Made by a program: the position numbers and the translations under genes. From positions 124,001-188,000 of the forward strand of contig NZ_JAAVUW010000008.1 in the NCBI RefSeq assembly GCF_018449605.1: a DNA stretch of 64,000 bases, written 5' to 3'. Below are positions 18,406 through 26,868 of the stretch, piece after piece; position 1 is the stretch's first letter, and every line of letters starts with the position of its first letter. This DNA comes from Luteibacter sp. dw_328 (GTDB taxonomy: Bacteria > Pseudomonadota > Gammaproteobacteria > Xanthomonadales > Rhodanobacteraceae). The notes beneath the pieces are model-generated. The model did no database searches. It was not told the origin of the DNA and saw nothing but the letters and a program-made list of their open reading frames with translations.

Positions 18406-18630
18406 ATGATGGCGTCGAACACCTATCACGTTGATCCCGAGGCAACAGCCCATGAGCTGATGAATGCCGCCACCGAATGGCTTCAGTTTGATCGTGGCCT
18501 TACTGGACTACTGGCCGATCTGGTGCACGACGCCGATATGGTCGACTGCCAGCGCATGGCGCTTGGATTGGAAGCGATCGGCGCACTGACCCAGATGGGC
18601 GTGCAATGCACGGCGCAGGCTCACGTGTGA
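18406..18630 (+). CDS. Small protein of unknown function (74 aa)
   Basis: A 74-residue reading frame with a strong ribosome site (AAGGAGAGAGAGCA directly before ATGATG). The protein is acidic and helical with a spaced Ala/Leu pattern (ATAHELMNAATEWLQFD ... CQRMALGLEAIGALTQMG). It resembles in size and pattern the small DUF3077/DUF6124-type proteins of pseudomonads, but I cannot confirm this. It is divergent from the Sel1-like gene and lies in a patch that looks less GC-rich than the surroundings, upstream of the nuclease-domain gene. Function unknown. Confidence 0.55.
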   Translation: MMASNTYHVDPEATAHELMNAATEWLQFDRGLTGLLADLVHDADMVDCQRMALGLEAIGALTQMGVQCTAQAHV

Positions 18631-18913
18631 ATGTGCTGGGAGAAGACTGCGGGGAACGGGTCTACGCCATTGTGGAGAATCGTTGGGCTCTTCTGACTCG
18701 GGCCTGCGCCTGCACCACGTACCCGTATCCGGATGCGAAATTTCGTGCACATGCAGTGCTCGATGGTATTGAGAGCATCCCCTCGCAACACCGACGCACT
18801 GGCTCGGAACAGCCCGTTGATCGACCTACCGATATCGCCACTCACGGGTGACGCGACTCTCCCATCGGTCCAATGGTAGGTTCGCATTCGCGGCACGCGC
18901 AGGAGCGCCTTGA

Positions 18914-19357
18914 ATGGATTCGAACTACCAGGCCTTGGTCGACGCTGTCATCCAGGCCGAGACTGCCGGTCACCCACGTCACGAACTGGTGTTGCACATA
19001 GGAGCGACGCCGCAATGTGTTCAAGGCGTGGGTTTCGAAGACTTACCGTTGGTGATCAAGGCGAAGACTGTTGGAAAGGCTTACTTCGACCATTGCGTCG
19101 CACTTGCTCTCTTGAAACGGCTGCCAGACATCGTCGGCGCCCCCAAAGCGATCTTCCGGTCGGATACGCAGGCAGGCTCGGTGGTGGTACTTACTTTTGA
19201 ACTGCACGGCGGCCATCCCATTGTCGTGCCGGTCGCTCCCCGTCGCCAGGTAGGTCGATCCGACTTCGTCAATGAAGTGACGAGCATCTACGCCAAGGAA
19301 GGCCCGAACCGAATCGCGCGATGGGCGCAAGCGGGGCTGCTCTTATGGCAGCCATAA
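18914..19357 (+). CDS. Stand-alone MuF-C / PBECR-type nuclease-domain protein
   Basis: A 147-residue protein with AGGAG 8 bases before its ATG. From about residue 28 it follows the pattern I know from phage MuF C-terminal and PBECR (Barnase-EndoU-ColicinE5/D-RelE-like) domains: an IGATPQ...G opening, DLPLVIKAKTVGKAYFDH with the conserved His, LKRLPDIVGAPKAIFRSDTQ, VVVLTFELHGGHPIVVPV, FVNEVTSIYAKE, and AQAGLLLW at the end. Such domains are toxin-like RNases carried by phages and mobile elements, usually fused to large proteins; here only a short helical N terminus is present. No immunity gene is obvious. It sits just downstream of the 3' end of a tRNA gene. Family assignment is from memory of the motif pattern. 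Confidence 0.62.
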   Translation: MDSNYQALVDAVIQAETAGHPRHELVLHIGATPQCVQGVGFEDLPLVIKAKTVGKAYFDHCVALALLKRLPDIVGAPKAIFRSDTQAGSVVVLTFELHGGHPIVVPVAPRRQVGRSDFVNEVTSIYAKEGPNRIARWAQAGLLLWQP

Positions 19358-19522
19358 AAAAACCGCATCCCACTCGACATTTCGGCTCTGTTCGCCTGGT
19401 GTGGAGTTTGGATACGGCAAGCCTGATTTTAGTCCCGCCGTGGAACAAAGGCAACTCTGAAGAGTCGTATCGCCCAGATATCGGACCGACACCGCTCACC
19501 GGTGCGAGGCAGGCCTTAGTAA

Positions 19523-19596
19523 TGGAGCGGGTGAAGGGAATCGAACCCTCGTCAGTAGCTTGGGAAGCTACAGCTCTACCATTGAGCTACACCCGC
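19523..19596 (-). tRNA. tRNA-Gly (anticodon CCC)
   Basis: On the minus strand a complete cloverleaf can be drawn: acceptor GCGGGTG/CACCCGC, D-arm GCTC-AATGGTA-GAGC, anticodon stem GTAGC/GCTAC with loop TTCCCAA (anticodon CCC), T-arm AGGG-TTCGATT-CCCT, discriminator T and an encoded CCA at 19525-19523. Length 74 nt including CCA. Its 3' end points toward the nuclease-domain gene. Confidence 0.96.
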
Positions 19597-19731
19597 GTCG
19601 GCAGGGGATGGTAATACGTCAGCGCAGTGAGGGGAAAGGTGGCGCCCGGCTGAACGCTCCGGGGAGGCGCCCCGCCGGCCCTCGGCGGCAAGCGCATAAT
19701 CGTGCCAGGGAATTCTTACGAGGACCGGGCC

Positions 19732-20484
19732 ATGCGTCGATTGCTCTCGCTTTCCATCACCGCAGCGCTGGCTCTGGGCGCGATCGGTGCGACCTCGGCC
19801 CAGTCCCGAACGGTGTCCACCGCCGACATGCCCAAGCCCGGCGTCAGCTATATCTCCGGCCCCTCGACGCCGGAGCGCCGGGAAACCGTGAGCACCGGTA
19901 CCCTGCCCCAGCCCGCCCGGCTTTATGTGAACGGCCAGGTTTCGGATGGTGGCTATGACAGCCAGGGCGGGGCCTATGGCAATGGAGGCTATGACAACCA
20001 GACCGCCAACACCAACGGTGGTGGCTATTATTCGGGCGGCTACGGCAACTATCCCGGAAATGGCAATTACCCTGGCGGCGGCAACGGATACGGCCACGGT
20101 CATGACCACGACCACGGCGGCTATCCCGGCAACGGCGGCTACCCAGGGAATGGTGGATACCCCGGCAATGGTGGTGGCAACGGCGGCAACGGCTACCAGC
20201 CGCCCGGCAACTCGAGTTCCGTCGTCTTGAAGCCCAAGCCGCCGACCGGCAAGCCGATGGTCAAGGTCGCTCCGCCACCCAGGCAGGACCGCGACTCGAA
20301 CCGCAACGGCAACAACGGCTGGAATGCCTATCCCCAGCCGATTCCCGTCAACACCGGCGTGAACGCCAATCGCCCCTCCCAGCCCGGAACCGGCATGGGC
20401 ACCGGCAACCAACCCGGCACGGGCATACCCCTCCGCAGCGGTGGTAACAACGGCGGCGGCTACGGTTACGGGCACGGCCGCTGA
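19732..20484 (+). CDS. Exported Gly/His/Asn-rich low-complexity protein
   Basis: A 250-residue protein with a clean signal peptide (MRRLLSLSITAALALGAIGATSA). The mature chain is dominated by Gly, Tyr, Asn and Pro: three perfect GGYPGN repeats, a GHGHDHDHGG metal-binding-like run just before them, then a basic Pro/Lys segment (VLKPKPPTGKPMVKVAPPP) and a C-terminal GGGYGYGHGR. GAGGA precedes the ATG by 7 bases; an earlier GTG would blunt the signal peptide. It is probably an envelope or surface protein without a globular fold; metal binding is inferred from the His run only. It is followed by thiS. Confidence 0.75.
   Translation: MRRLLSLSITAALALGAIGATSAQSRTVSTADMPKPGVSYISGPSTPERRETVSTGTLPQPARLYVNGQVSDGGYDSQGGAYGNGGYDNQTANTNGGGYYSGGYGNYPGNGNYPGGGNGYGHGHDHDHGGYPGNGGYPGNGGYPGNGGGNGGNGYQPPGNSSSVVLKPKPPTGKPMVKVAPPPRQDRDSNRNGNNGWNAYPQPIPVNTGVNANRPSQPGTGMGTGNQPGTGIPLRSGGNNGGGYGYGHGR
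20119..20172 (+). repeat. Three 18-bp tandem units encoding GYPGNG
   Basis: Three in-frame 18-bp units encode the same hexapeptide (GYPGNG) but differ at several third positions, such as GGCTATCCC, GGCTACCCA and GGATACCCC. The protein repeat is therefore older than any recent slippage event and appears to be kept at protein level. Confidence 0.8.
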
Positions 20485-20517
20485 GGCCTCCTGTTCGCGG
20501 CGGCTACGGCCGCCCGT

Positions 20518-20523
20518 TACAAT
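20518..20523 (+). promoter_or_regulatory. Candidate -10 box of thiS (TACAAT), possibly leaderless
   Basis: TACAAT matches the sigma-70 -10 consensus at five of six positions and ends 6 bases before the thiS ATG at 20530. Transcription would start at or near the A of ATG, and no ribosome-binding site is present. No convincing -35 box is visible and no TPP riboswitch-like fold was seen. Confidence 0.35.
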
Positions 20524-20529
20524 CGGCGG

Positions 20530-20730
20530 ATGCATATCACCCTCAATGGCGATGCGCGTGACTGCGCGCCCGGCACATCCGTGTCGACCCTGCTCGATGC
20601 CGCCGGCTATGCCGGCAAGCGCGTGGCCGTGGAAGTGAATTTAGAGATCGTGCCGCGCAGCGCGCACGCGACCCACCTGCTCGCCGACGGCGACCGGGTC
20701 GAGATCGTCCATGCCATTGGCGGCGGCTGA
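20530..20730 (+). CDS. thiS: Sulfur carrier protein ThiS
   Basis: A 66-residue ubiquitin-fold protein ending in the diagnostic Gly-Gly (VEIVHAIGGG, one extra Gly), which is adenylated and converted to a thiocarboxylate that donates sulfur for the thiazole of thiamine. The pattern MHITLNGD ... LLDAAGYAGKRVAVEVN ... LADGDRVEIV is typical. It is immediately followed by thiG, its partner in thiazole synthesis. Confidence 0.95.
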   Translation: MHITLNGDARDCAPGTSVSTLLDAAGYAGKRVAVEVNLEIVPRSAHATHLLADGDRVEIVHAIGGG

Positions 20731-20757
20731 GCCGCGCCCACCGACGGAAGACCCCGC

Positions 20758-21558
20758 ATGAACCACTACTCCCCCGCTGGCGACGATCTCCTCACCGTTG
20801 CCGGACGTACGTTCCACTCGCGCCTGCTCACCGGCACGGGCAAGTACAAGGATTTCGACGAGACCCGTCGGGCAACGGAAGCCGCTGGTGCGCAGATCGT
20901 CACCCTGGCCATCCGCCGGGTGAACATCGGCCAGGACGCGAGCCAGCCCAACCTGCTCGATGCCCTGCCGCCGGATCGTTTCACTCTGCTGCCGAACACG
21001 GCCGGCTGCTACACCGCCGACGACGCCGTGCGCACCTGCCGCCTCGCCCGTGAACTCCTCGACGGCCACAATCTGGTCAAGCTCGAAGTGCTCGGTGACG
21101 AGCGCACGCTTTACCCCGACGTGGTGCAGACGCTGGTCGCCGCCGAAAAACTGGTCGCCGATGGCTTCGATGTCATGGTCTACACCTCGGACGACCCGAT
21201 TCTCGCGCGCCGCCTCGAAGCCATCGGTTGCGCGGCGATCATGCCGCTGGCCGCACCGATCGGTTCGGGGCTCGGCATCCAGAACCGCTACAACCTGCTC
21301 GAGATCATCGAGAACGCGAAGGTACCGGTGATCGTCGACGCGGGTGTCGGCACGGCTTCGGACGCCGCCATTGCGATGGAGCTGGGCTGCGACGGCGTAC
21401 TGATGAATACGGCGATTGCCGGTGCCAAGAACCCGGTACTGATGGCGCATGCGATGAAGCTTGCCGTCGAAGCCGGTCGCGCCGCGTTCCATGCCGGCCG
21501 CATTCCGCGCAAGCGCTTCGCCTCGGCGTCGAGCCCCATCGATGGGCTGGTCGGCTGA
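20758..21558 (+). CDS. thiG: Thiazole synthase ThiG
   Basis: A 266-residue TIM-barrel enzyme that condenses deoxyxylulose phosphate, dehydroglycine and the ThiS thiocarboxylate to the thiazole phosphate of thiamine. Blocks seen are [13 protein letters not shown] near the N terminus, [31 protein letters not shown] with the Schiff-base lysine, [15 protein letters not shown] and [31 protein letters not shown] for phosphate binding. Length is normal. It lies 27 bp after thiS and 1 bp before trmB. Confidence 0.96.
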   Translation: MNHYSPAGDDLLTVAGRTFHSRLLTGTGKYKDFDETRRATEAAGAQIVTLAIRRVNIGQDASQPNLLDALPPDRFTLLPNTAGCYTADDAVRTCRLARELLDGHNLVKLEVLGDERTLYPDVVQTLVAAEKLVADGFDVMVYTSDDPILARRLEAIGCAAIMPLAAPIGSGLGIQNRYNLLEIIENAKVPVIVDAGVGTASDAAIAMELGCDGVLMNTAIAGAKNPVLMAHAMKLAVEAGRAAFHAGRIPRKRFASASSPIDGLVG

Positions 21559-21559
21559 C

Positions 21560-22285
21560 ATGACGCAAGACGACGACACCCCGGGCGACGCACCCTACCT
21601 CCGCCGTATTCGCAGCTTCGTCCTGCGCGAAGGCCGGATGACGACGGCGCAGCAACGCGCCTTCGACGATCACTGGTCCCGTTTCGGGCTCGACTACAAC
21701 GCAAGCGAACGAGACCTCAGCGCAACGTTCGGCCGCGAGGCACCCCGGGTGCTCGAAATCGGCTTCGGCAATGGTGAGGCACTCGCCTGGGCCAGCGAGC
21801 ATGATCTGGCTCGCGACTATATCGGCGTGGAGGTGCACAGCCCGGGTGTCGGCCGCCTGATGAACGCGCTCGCCGCCCGCGAGGCAAGCAACGTGCGCGT
21901 CTACAAGCACGATGCCGTCGAGGTCCTCGAGCACGAGATCCCCGCGGGCAGCCTGTCCGAAGTCCGCATCTGGTTTCCCGATCCCTGGCACAAGAAGCGC
22001 CATAACAAGCGCCGACTGGTCCAGCCGGCCTTCGTCCAGCTGCTGGCCTCACGCATGGCCCCGGGCGGCCTGCTCCACCTGGCCACCGACTGGGAGGCGT
22101 ATGCGGAACACATGCGCGAGACGATGGAAGCCGCCGAAGGCTGGCATAACCGCGTCGGCCCGGGCGTGAGCGCCGAGCGGCCCGCGTGGCGCATCGAGAC
22201 CCACTTCGAGCGTCGCGGCACGCGGCTCGGCCATGGCGTCTGGGATTATTTGTACGAATGGCGCGGTTTGACCACGACACCTTGA
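21560..22285 (+). CDS. trmB: tRNA (guanine-N7-)-methyltransferase TrmB
   Basis: A 241-residue SAM-dependent enzyme that makes m7G46 in the tRNA variable loop. Motif I is [15 protein letters not shown] and the family signature [20 protein letters not shown] is complete; the catalytic Asp lies in [12 protein letters not shown]. The ATG at 21560 begins one base after the thiG stop codon, so it is cotranscribed with thiSG, an arrangement common in gammaproteobacteria. Confidence 0.96.
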   Translation: MTQDDDTPGDAPYLRRIRSFVLREGRMTTAQQRAFDDHWSRFGLDYNASERDLSATFGREAPRVLEIGFGNGEALAWASEHDLARDYIGVEVHSPGVGRLMNALAAREASNVRVYKHDAVEVLEHEIPAGSLSEVRIWFPDPWHKKRHNKRRLVQPAFVQLLASRMAPGGLLHLATDWEAYAEHMRETMEAAEGWHNRVGPGVSAERPAWRIETHFERRGTRLGHGVWDYLYEWRGLTTTP

Positions 22286-22332
22286 CCGCTTAACTGGCAT
22301 AAGGGGGGCTTCGTGCTTACGGAGTCCCCCCG

Positions 22333-24066
22333 ATGTCCATTTCAAGCGTCGCCGATCTGATTGCGGAAACCCTCGAAGAAGCCGGCGTCCGCCGCATTTA
22401 CGGCCTGGTCGGCGACAGCCTCAACGCCATTACCGATTCCCTGCGCGAACGCAACCGCATCGATTGGGTGCATGTGCGCAATGAAGAGGCGGCCGCGTTT
22501 GCTGCCGGTGGCGAATCCCAGCTGACCGGCGAACTCGCGGTCTGCGCCGGCAGCTGCGGCCCCGGTAACCTGCACCTGATCAACGGCTTGTTCGACTGCA
22601 ACCGCTCGCGCACTCCCGTGCTGGCTATCGCCGCACATATTCCGAGCGCCGAGATCGGTAGCGGCTATTTCCAGGAAACCCATCCGACCGAGCTGTTTCG
22701 GGAATGCAGCGTGTACTGCGAGATGGTGTCCGATCCCGCGCAGATGCCCCATGTGCTCGACTCGGCCATCCGCGCCGCGGTCGGCCAGCGTGGCGTGGCC
22801 GTGGTGGTGATTCCCGGCGACGTGGCGATGCGCAAGGCACTCGTGAAGGCGGTCACGCCAGCCGCTGGACTGTTACCGCCCAAGCCCAAGGTGATTCCGG
22901 CCGAGCGCGAACTCGATGCCCTCGCCGCCCTGCTCAACGCAGGCAAGCGCATCACCCTGCTTTGTGGCCGCGGCACCGCGGGTGCCCACGACGACCTGAT
23001 CGCCCTGGCCGATGCCCTGAAGTCGCCGATCGTGCATGCGCTCGGGGGCAAGGAATACGTCGAGTACGACAACCCGTTCGACGTCGGCATGACAGGCCTG
23101 ATCGGTTTCAGCTCCGGCTACTACGCGATGGAAGACTGCGACACCCTCCTTATGCTTGGCACCGATTTCCCGTACCGGCAGTTCTATCCGGAGGACGCAA
23201 AGATTGCCCAGGTGGACCTGCGCCCCGGCAATATCGGTCGGCGATGCCGCGTCGACCTCGGCGTCGTCGGCGACGTGGGCGAAACGATCCGCGCCCTGCT
23301 TCCCCGCATCGAACCCAAGCGCGTGCGCGGCCATCTCGATCGCTGCCTCGCGCATTACACACGCGCTCGCCAGGATCTGGACGAACTCGCCGTGATCGAA
23401 CCCGGCCACGACCTGATCCATCCGCAACAGCTCACGCGCCTGGTCAGCGAGCTGGCGGAAGAGGATGCGATCTTCACTGTGGACGTCGGCACGCCCACCG
23501 TGTGGGCCGCGCGCTACCTGCGCATGAACGGCAAGCGCCGTCTGCTGGGTTCCTTCGTGCACGGCTCGATGGCCAACGCCATGCCTCAGGCGATCGGCGC
23601 ACAGGCGTCGCATCCGGATCGCCAGGTCGTCTCGCTCTCAGGCGACGGCGGCTTCACCATGCTGATGGGTGACTTCATCACCCTCGCCCAGCAAGGCCTC
23701 CCGGTGAAGGTGATCGTGCTCAATAACGGCACCCTGGGCTTCGTCGAGCTGGAAATGAAGGCCGCCGGACTATTGGAAACCGGCGTGGAACTAAAGAACC
23801 CGGATTTCGCCGCCATGGCGAATGCGATGGGCATCCACGGCCGTCGCGTCAGCCGCGCCAGTGATCTGCCCTCGGCCGTCGCCGAGGTGCTTTCGCACGA
23901 CGGCCCTGCCCTTCTTGACGTGGTCAGCAATCGCCTCGAACTGTCCATGCCACCGAAAATCAGCGGCGAGCAGGTGAAGGGTTTCAGCCTGTATGCGTTG
24001 AAGGCCGTAATGAGCGGACGCGGTGATTCGATCATCGACCTGGCCCTGAGCAACCTGAGTCGTTGA
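22333..24066 (+). CDS. poxB: Ubiquinone-dependent pyruvate dehydrogenase
   Basis: A 577-residue thiamine-diphosphate flavoenzyme (E. coli PoxB 572) that oxidises pyruvate to acetate and CO2 and passes electrons to ubiquinone at the membrane. The N-terminal PYR domain carries [14 protein letters not shown] and the catalytic Glu in [13 protein letters not shown]; the FAD domain is central; the PP domain has the ThDP motif [13 protein letters not shown]...VIVLNN. The C terminus ([20 protein letters not shown]) fits the membrane-activation tail. GGAG lies 8 bases upstream, inside the loop of a G6/C6 hairpin (22303-22331). Confidence 0.94.
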   Translation: MSISSVADLIAETLEEAGVRRIYGLVGDSLNAITDSLRERNRIDWVHVRNEEAAAFAAGGESQLTGELAVCAGSCGPGNLHLINGLFDCNRSRTPVLAIAAHIPSAEIGSGYFQETHPTELFRECSVYCEMVSDPAQMPHVLDSAIRAAVGQRGVAVVVIPGDVAMRKALVKAVTPAAGLLPPKPKVIPAERELDALAALLNAGKRITLLCGRGTAGAHDDLIALADALKSPIVHALGGKEYVEYDNPFDVGMTGLIGFSSGYYAMEDCDTLLMLGTDFPYRQFYPEDAKIAQVDLRPGNIGRRCRVDLGVVGDVGETIRALLPRIEPKRVRGHLDRCLAHYTRARQDLDELAVIEPGHDLIHPQQLTRLVSELAEEDAIFTVDVGTPTVWAARYLRMNGKRRLLGSFVHGSMANAMPQAIGAQASHPDRQVVSLSGDGGFTMLMGDFITLAQQGLPVKVIVLNNGTLGFVELEMKAAGLLETGVELKNPDFAAMANAMGIHGRRVSRASDLPSAVAEVLSHDGPALLDVVSNRLELSMPPKISGEQVKGFSLYALKAVMSGRGDSIIDLALSNLSR

Positions 24067-24075
24067 GGACCCGAA

Positions 24076-24100
24076 AAGCGGGCCGTATCACGGCCCGCTT
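24076..24100 (+). terminator. Hairpin after poxB
   Basis: A perfect 11-bp inverted repeat with a three-base loop (AAGCGGGCCGT/ACGGCCCGCTT) starts 10 bp beyond the poxB stop codon. The stem is strong, but the downstream strand has only CTT rather than a U-run, so termination is likely but not certain. Confidence 0.6.
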
Positions 24101-24205
24101 CAGCCGGGAGCCACCCCCAACGCGTATACTCCTGCGGCATCAATCGCCGCCTGGCAAGACCATGCCACCGCACGTCCCAACCGACCGGATCCGGATAGCC
24201 GGCTA

Positions 24206-26047
24206 GTGGCTCTTACCCTCACTCCCGAAATGATGCTTGTGCTGGGCCTGGTGGGCTTCACCATGCTCATGCTCGTTCTGGAGTGGATCCGGGCCGATAT
24301 GGTGGCCCTGCTCGTCGTGGTCACGATCGGCCTGACCGGCCTGATTCCCGGCGACCAGGTGTTCAACGGCTTCGCCGGCAACGCCGTCATCGCGATCATC
24401 GCGATCATGATCATGGGTGCGGGCCTCGACCGCGCCGGCGTGCTCAACCTCACCGCTGCCTTCGTCATGCGCATGGCACGCGGAGTGGAGTCGCGACTGG
24501 GGGTGGTGGTGAACAGCGTCACCAGCCTGTTCAGCGCGGTCATTCCCAGCCAGGCGCTGGCGGCACTGATGATTCCCGTGACCAGCCGCCTGTCCGCCCG
24601 TACGGGCGTGCCGATGTCGCGCCTGCTGTTGCCCATGGCGTTCTGCATCCTCACCGCCACCAACACCACGCTGATCGCCAACTCGCCACTGATCGTCCTC
24701 AACGACCTGATCGCCAGCGCGAACAGCAACCTGCCTCCCGGCGCGCACACCATCCCGAAGTTCGGCCTGTTCAGCGTGACCCCGGTGGGTCTGGTACTGG
24801 CCGTGGTCGGCGTGCTGTTCTTTTACCTGTTCACCCGCAAGCTCCTGCCCGAGCGCGAAGACGATCGCCTCAAGGTGACACCGGGCCGCACGGAGAGCTA
24901 CTTCGCCGATACTTATGGCATCGTCGGTGAAACCGCCGAACTCACCGTCACGGCGGAGAGTCCGCTGGTCGGCATGAGCATCGGCGAAGTGGAGCAGTTG
25001 CACGGAGCTCCACTGATCCTGGCCATCAAGAACGGCAACGAAAGCCGTGTCGCGCCACCGTCCGATCAGATGATCTGGGTCGGTACGGTGCTCGGCGTGC
25101 TGGCCCCTCGCGACGCCATCAATGCCTTCGCCAACAACCAGTTATGCCGCGTATCCATGCGCATGCGCCAGCTCGGCGAGCAATTCAACACCACGCGCGC
25201 CGGCATTTCCGAGGCGGTGGTACCGCCGAGCTCGCGCTTCATCAAGCAAACCGTCGGCGAACTGCGCCTGCGCAAGCGCTTCGGTATTTCCGTGCTTGCG
25301 GTGAATCGCGGCGACGAAGTCTTCCGCGAGGACGTCCGCTCGGTAAGCCTGCGCGCCGGCGACACGCTGGTGCTGCACAGCAAGTGGCGCGACCTGATAC
25401 TGGCCGAGGAAGACCGCGACTTCGTGGTGGTCACGGACGTGCCCAAGGAAGAGGCGCGTCCCGGCAAGATCTGGCAAGCCGTCTTCTTCTTCGTGCTGGC
25501 GAAGTGCCTGGCGCTGTTCACCCACCTCGACCTGTCCGTGGCGATGATGACCGGTGCCGTCGGCATGCTTCTCACCGGCGTGCTGAACATGGACGAGGCC
25601 TACAAGGCCATCAACTGGAAGACCATCTTCGTCACGGCCTGCCTGATTCCGCTGGGCTGGTCGATGGATTCCACCGGCACCGCCTCGTGGATCGCCCAGG
25701 AAGTCCTGGCCGTGCTCGGCCATGCGCCGCAGTGGACCCTGCAGCTGTCCATCGCCGTACTCACCCTGATGTTCTCGCAGGTCATGTCGAACGTGGGCGC
25801 GACCGTGATGATGGTGCCGATCGCCATCAGCGTGGCGGTGAGCACCGGGGGTAACCCCTCGGCTTACGCGCTCATCGTGGCCGTATCCTCGTCGAATACG
25901 TTCCTGCTGCCTTCCGGCCATCCGGCACTCATGATGGTGGCCGGCCCGGGCGGTTACCGCGCCAGGGATTTCCTACGCGTCGGCCTGCCCCTGACGATCA
26001 TCGTGCTGACCCTGACCCTGGTCACGATCAACTTCATGTATCGCTAA
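24206..26047 (+). CDS. SLC13-family permease with two TrkA-C domains
   Basis: A 613-residue inner-membrane protein. Hydrophobic segments at about 10-180 (GLVGFTMLMLVLEWIRADMVALL..., NSVTSLFSAVIPSQALAALM, LPMAFCILTATNTTLIANSPLIV) and 420-613 form the anion-transporter halves of the DASS/citrate-transporter fold. Between them, at about 245-400, are two RCK_C/TrkA-C ligand-binding domains (GMSIGEVEQLHGAPLILAI; LRLRKRFGISVLAVNRG...FREDVRSVSLRAGDTLVLHS). It likely moves a small anion such as a dicarboxylate or sulfate with Na+ or H+. It starts with GTG and no clear ribosome site; a start at MMLVLG is also possible. Confidence 0.88.
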   Translation: MALTLTPEMMLVLGLVGFTMLMLVLEWIRADMVALLVVVTIGLTGLIPGDQVFNGFAGNAVIAIIAIMIMGAGLDRAGVLNLTAAFVMRMARGVESRLGVVVNSVTSLFSAVIPSQALAALMIPVTSRLSARTGVPMSRLLLPMAFCILTATNTTLIANSPLIVLNDLIASANSNLPPGAHTIPKFGLFSVTPVGLVLAVVGVLFFYLFTRKLLPEREDDRLKVTPGRTESYFADTYGIVGETAELTVTAESPLVGMSIGEVEQLHGAPLILAIKNGNESRVAPPSDQMIWVGTVLGVLAPRDAINAFANNQLCRVSMRMRQLGEQFNTTRAGISEAVVPPSSRFIKQTVGELRLRKRFGISVLAVNRGDEVFREDVRSVSLRAGDTLVLHSKWRDLILAEEDRDFVVVTDVPKEEARPGKIWQAVFFFVLAKCLALFTHLDLSVAMMTGAVGMLLTGVLNMDEAYKAINWKTIFVTACLIPLGWSMDSTGTASWIAQEVLAVLGHAPQWTLQLSIAVLTLMFSQVMSNVGATVMMVPIAISVAVSTGGNPSAYALIVAVSSSNTFLLPSGHPALMMVAGPGGYRARDFLRVGLPLTIIVLTLTLVTINFMYR

Positions 26048-26086
26048 GGGCAGCCGCTAGGGCCAGCCGCTGAGCCGCGAAATTTC

Positions 26087-26428
26087 TCAGGCCAGCCGCA
26101 CCGCGCCATCGAGCACCGTCACCGGTACCGCACGCAGGCGATCGCCCCGGCAGGGTCCCGCAGTGCAGTCGCCGGTGTCGGCCGTGAAGGTGGCACCGTG
26201 CGCCGCGCAGATGATCGTCCCGTTGCGCACCAAGAACCGGCCCGGCGCGTAATCGAGCCGCCGGCCCGCGTGCGGACAGACGTTGAAATAGGCGCGAGCC
26301 TCATCGCCATGCCGATAGACCATGAGCGACTCCACCTCGCTGTTGACGACGGCGTCGACCTCGATGGCGTTGCCGTCGGGAATGTCCGCCAGGAGGCAGA
26401 GGGGAGGGGTATCGGTGTTAGGAGTCAT
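26087..26428 (-). CDS. Rieske [2Fe-2S] ferredoxin-like protein
   Basis: A 113-residue soluble protein made of one Rieske domain, with both ligand boxes: CPHAG (Cys51, His53) and CAAHGA (Cys74, His77). This matches small Rieske ferredoxins and NirD-like subunits. Electron donor and acceptor are not encoded next to it, so its oxygenase or reductase partner is unknown. I chose the ATG at 26428 to begin MTPNTDTPPL; an upstream start adds a Pro-rich stretch. It is convergent with the SLC13 gene. Confidence 0.87.
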   Translation of the reverse strand: MTPNTDTPPLCLLADIPDGNAIEVDAVVNSEVESLMVYRHGDEARAYFNVCPHAGRRLDYAPGRFLVRNGTIICAAHGATFTADTGDCTAGPCRGDRLRAVPVTVLDGAVRLA

Positions 26429-26507
26429 GGCACTTGTCTGTGGGGGTGGGTTGCCCCAAGGTAAAGGGGAACCACGCATGTCATTGTGCCATACGGATTT
26501 TTAACCA

Positions 26508-26795
26508 ATGCGCTTCGTCTTCCCGCCCGTTCGCCGCTCGCGTAATCCGCTCGCCCGCGCCTTGTCCGTCGTGGCCGGTCTGGCCGTGCTCGGCGTCCTG
26601 TTGGTGTTCGGCGTGGTCGTCATCGGCGTCCTGCTGGCCGGTGGCCTGGTGTTCCTGGCCGTGCGCCAGTGGAAGCTTGCCCGCGGTGGCCGTCCCGCGG
26701 CGGCCCAGCCGTCAGTCACGCGCCCCACCGACGATCCCAAGGTCCTCGAGGGCGAGTTCGTGGTGATCCACCAGCGCGATCCGGTCCACCACTAA
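26508..26795 (+). CDS. Small membrane protein of unknown function
   Basis: A 95-residue protein with a basic N terminus (about 1-18), a long hydrophobic stretch at about 19-52 that could form one or two transmembrane helices, and a soluble tail ending DDPKVLEGEFVVIHQRDPVHH. No family is recognised. It is divergent from the Rieske gene and followed by the Ada-like gene. The conserved-looking tail LEGEFVV is similar to endings seen on many small proteobacterial inner-membrane proteins, but no function follows from it. Confidence 0.65.
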   Translation: MRFVFPPVRRSRNPLARALSVVAGLAVLGVLLVFGVVVIGVLLAGGLVFLAVRQWKLARGGRPAAAQPSVTRPTDDPKVLEGEFVVIHQRDPVHH

Positions 26796-26843
26796 AACCG
26801 CGCGCAAGAAGCGGATGGTGAGGGGGCTTCGCCCCGTCTACGC

Positions 26844-26866
26844 TGGTCTCCAACGAGTGGAGACCA
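26844..26866 (+). promoter_or_regulatory. 9-bp perfect inverted repeat covering the ribosome site of the Ada-like gene
   Basis: TGGTCTCCA and TGGAGACCA, separated by ACGAG, form a perfect 9-bp stem two bases before the ATG at 26869. The likely Shine-Dalgarno sequence GGAGA lies inside the 3' arm, so the hairpin would block it in the mRNA. As DNA the same palindrome could be an operator. It does not resemble the Ada box. Confidence 0.6.
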
Positions 26867-26868
26867 CG

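Noticed and set aside
18606-18896. Short frames on both strands in the gap between the small orphan and the nuclease-domain gene
   Set aside because: No ribosome site, no signal peptide or motif, and they overlap each other; I treat 18631-18913 as non-coding with nothing else visible.
18914-18934. ATGGATTCGAACTACCAGG at the start of the nuclease gene resembles a tRNA T-arm, as in an attachment site
   Set aside because: It does not match the 3' end of the nearby tRNA-Gly, and the bases are explained as the first codons of the gene.
19358-19522. Search for integrase remnant or att repeat between the nuclease gene and tRNA-Gly
   Set aside because: No tyrosine-recombinase fragment and no repeat of the tRNA 3' end was found within the window.
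20485-20529. TPP riboswitch before thiS
   Set aside because: The gap to the preceding gene is only 45 bp, too short for a THI element, and no conserved THI-box sequence was seen.
22303-22331. G6...C6 hairpin before poxB as a terminator of trmB
   Set aside because: No U-run follows and the poxB ribosome site lies in its loop; a regulatory role is possible but unsupported.
26844-26866. Ada-box operator reading of the palindrome
   Set aside because: The sequence lacks the AAT-N6-GCAAA pattern of Ada sites.
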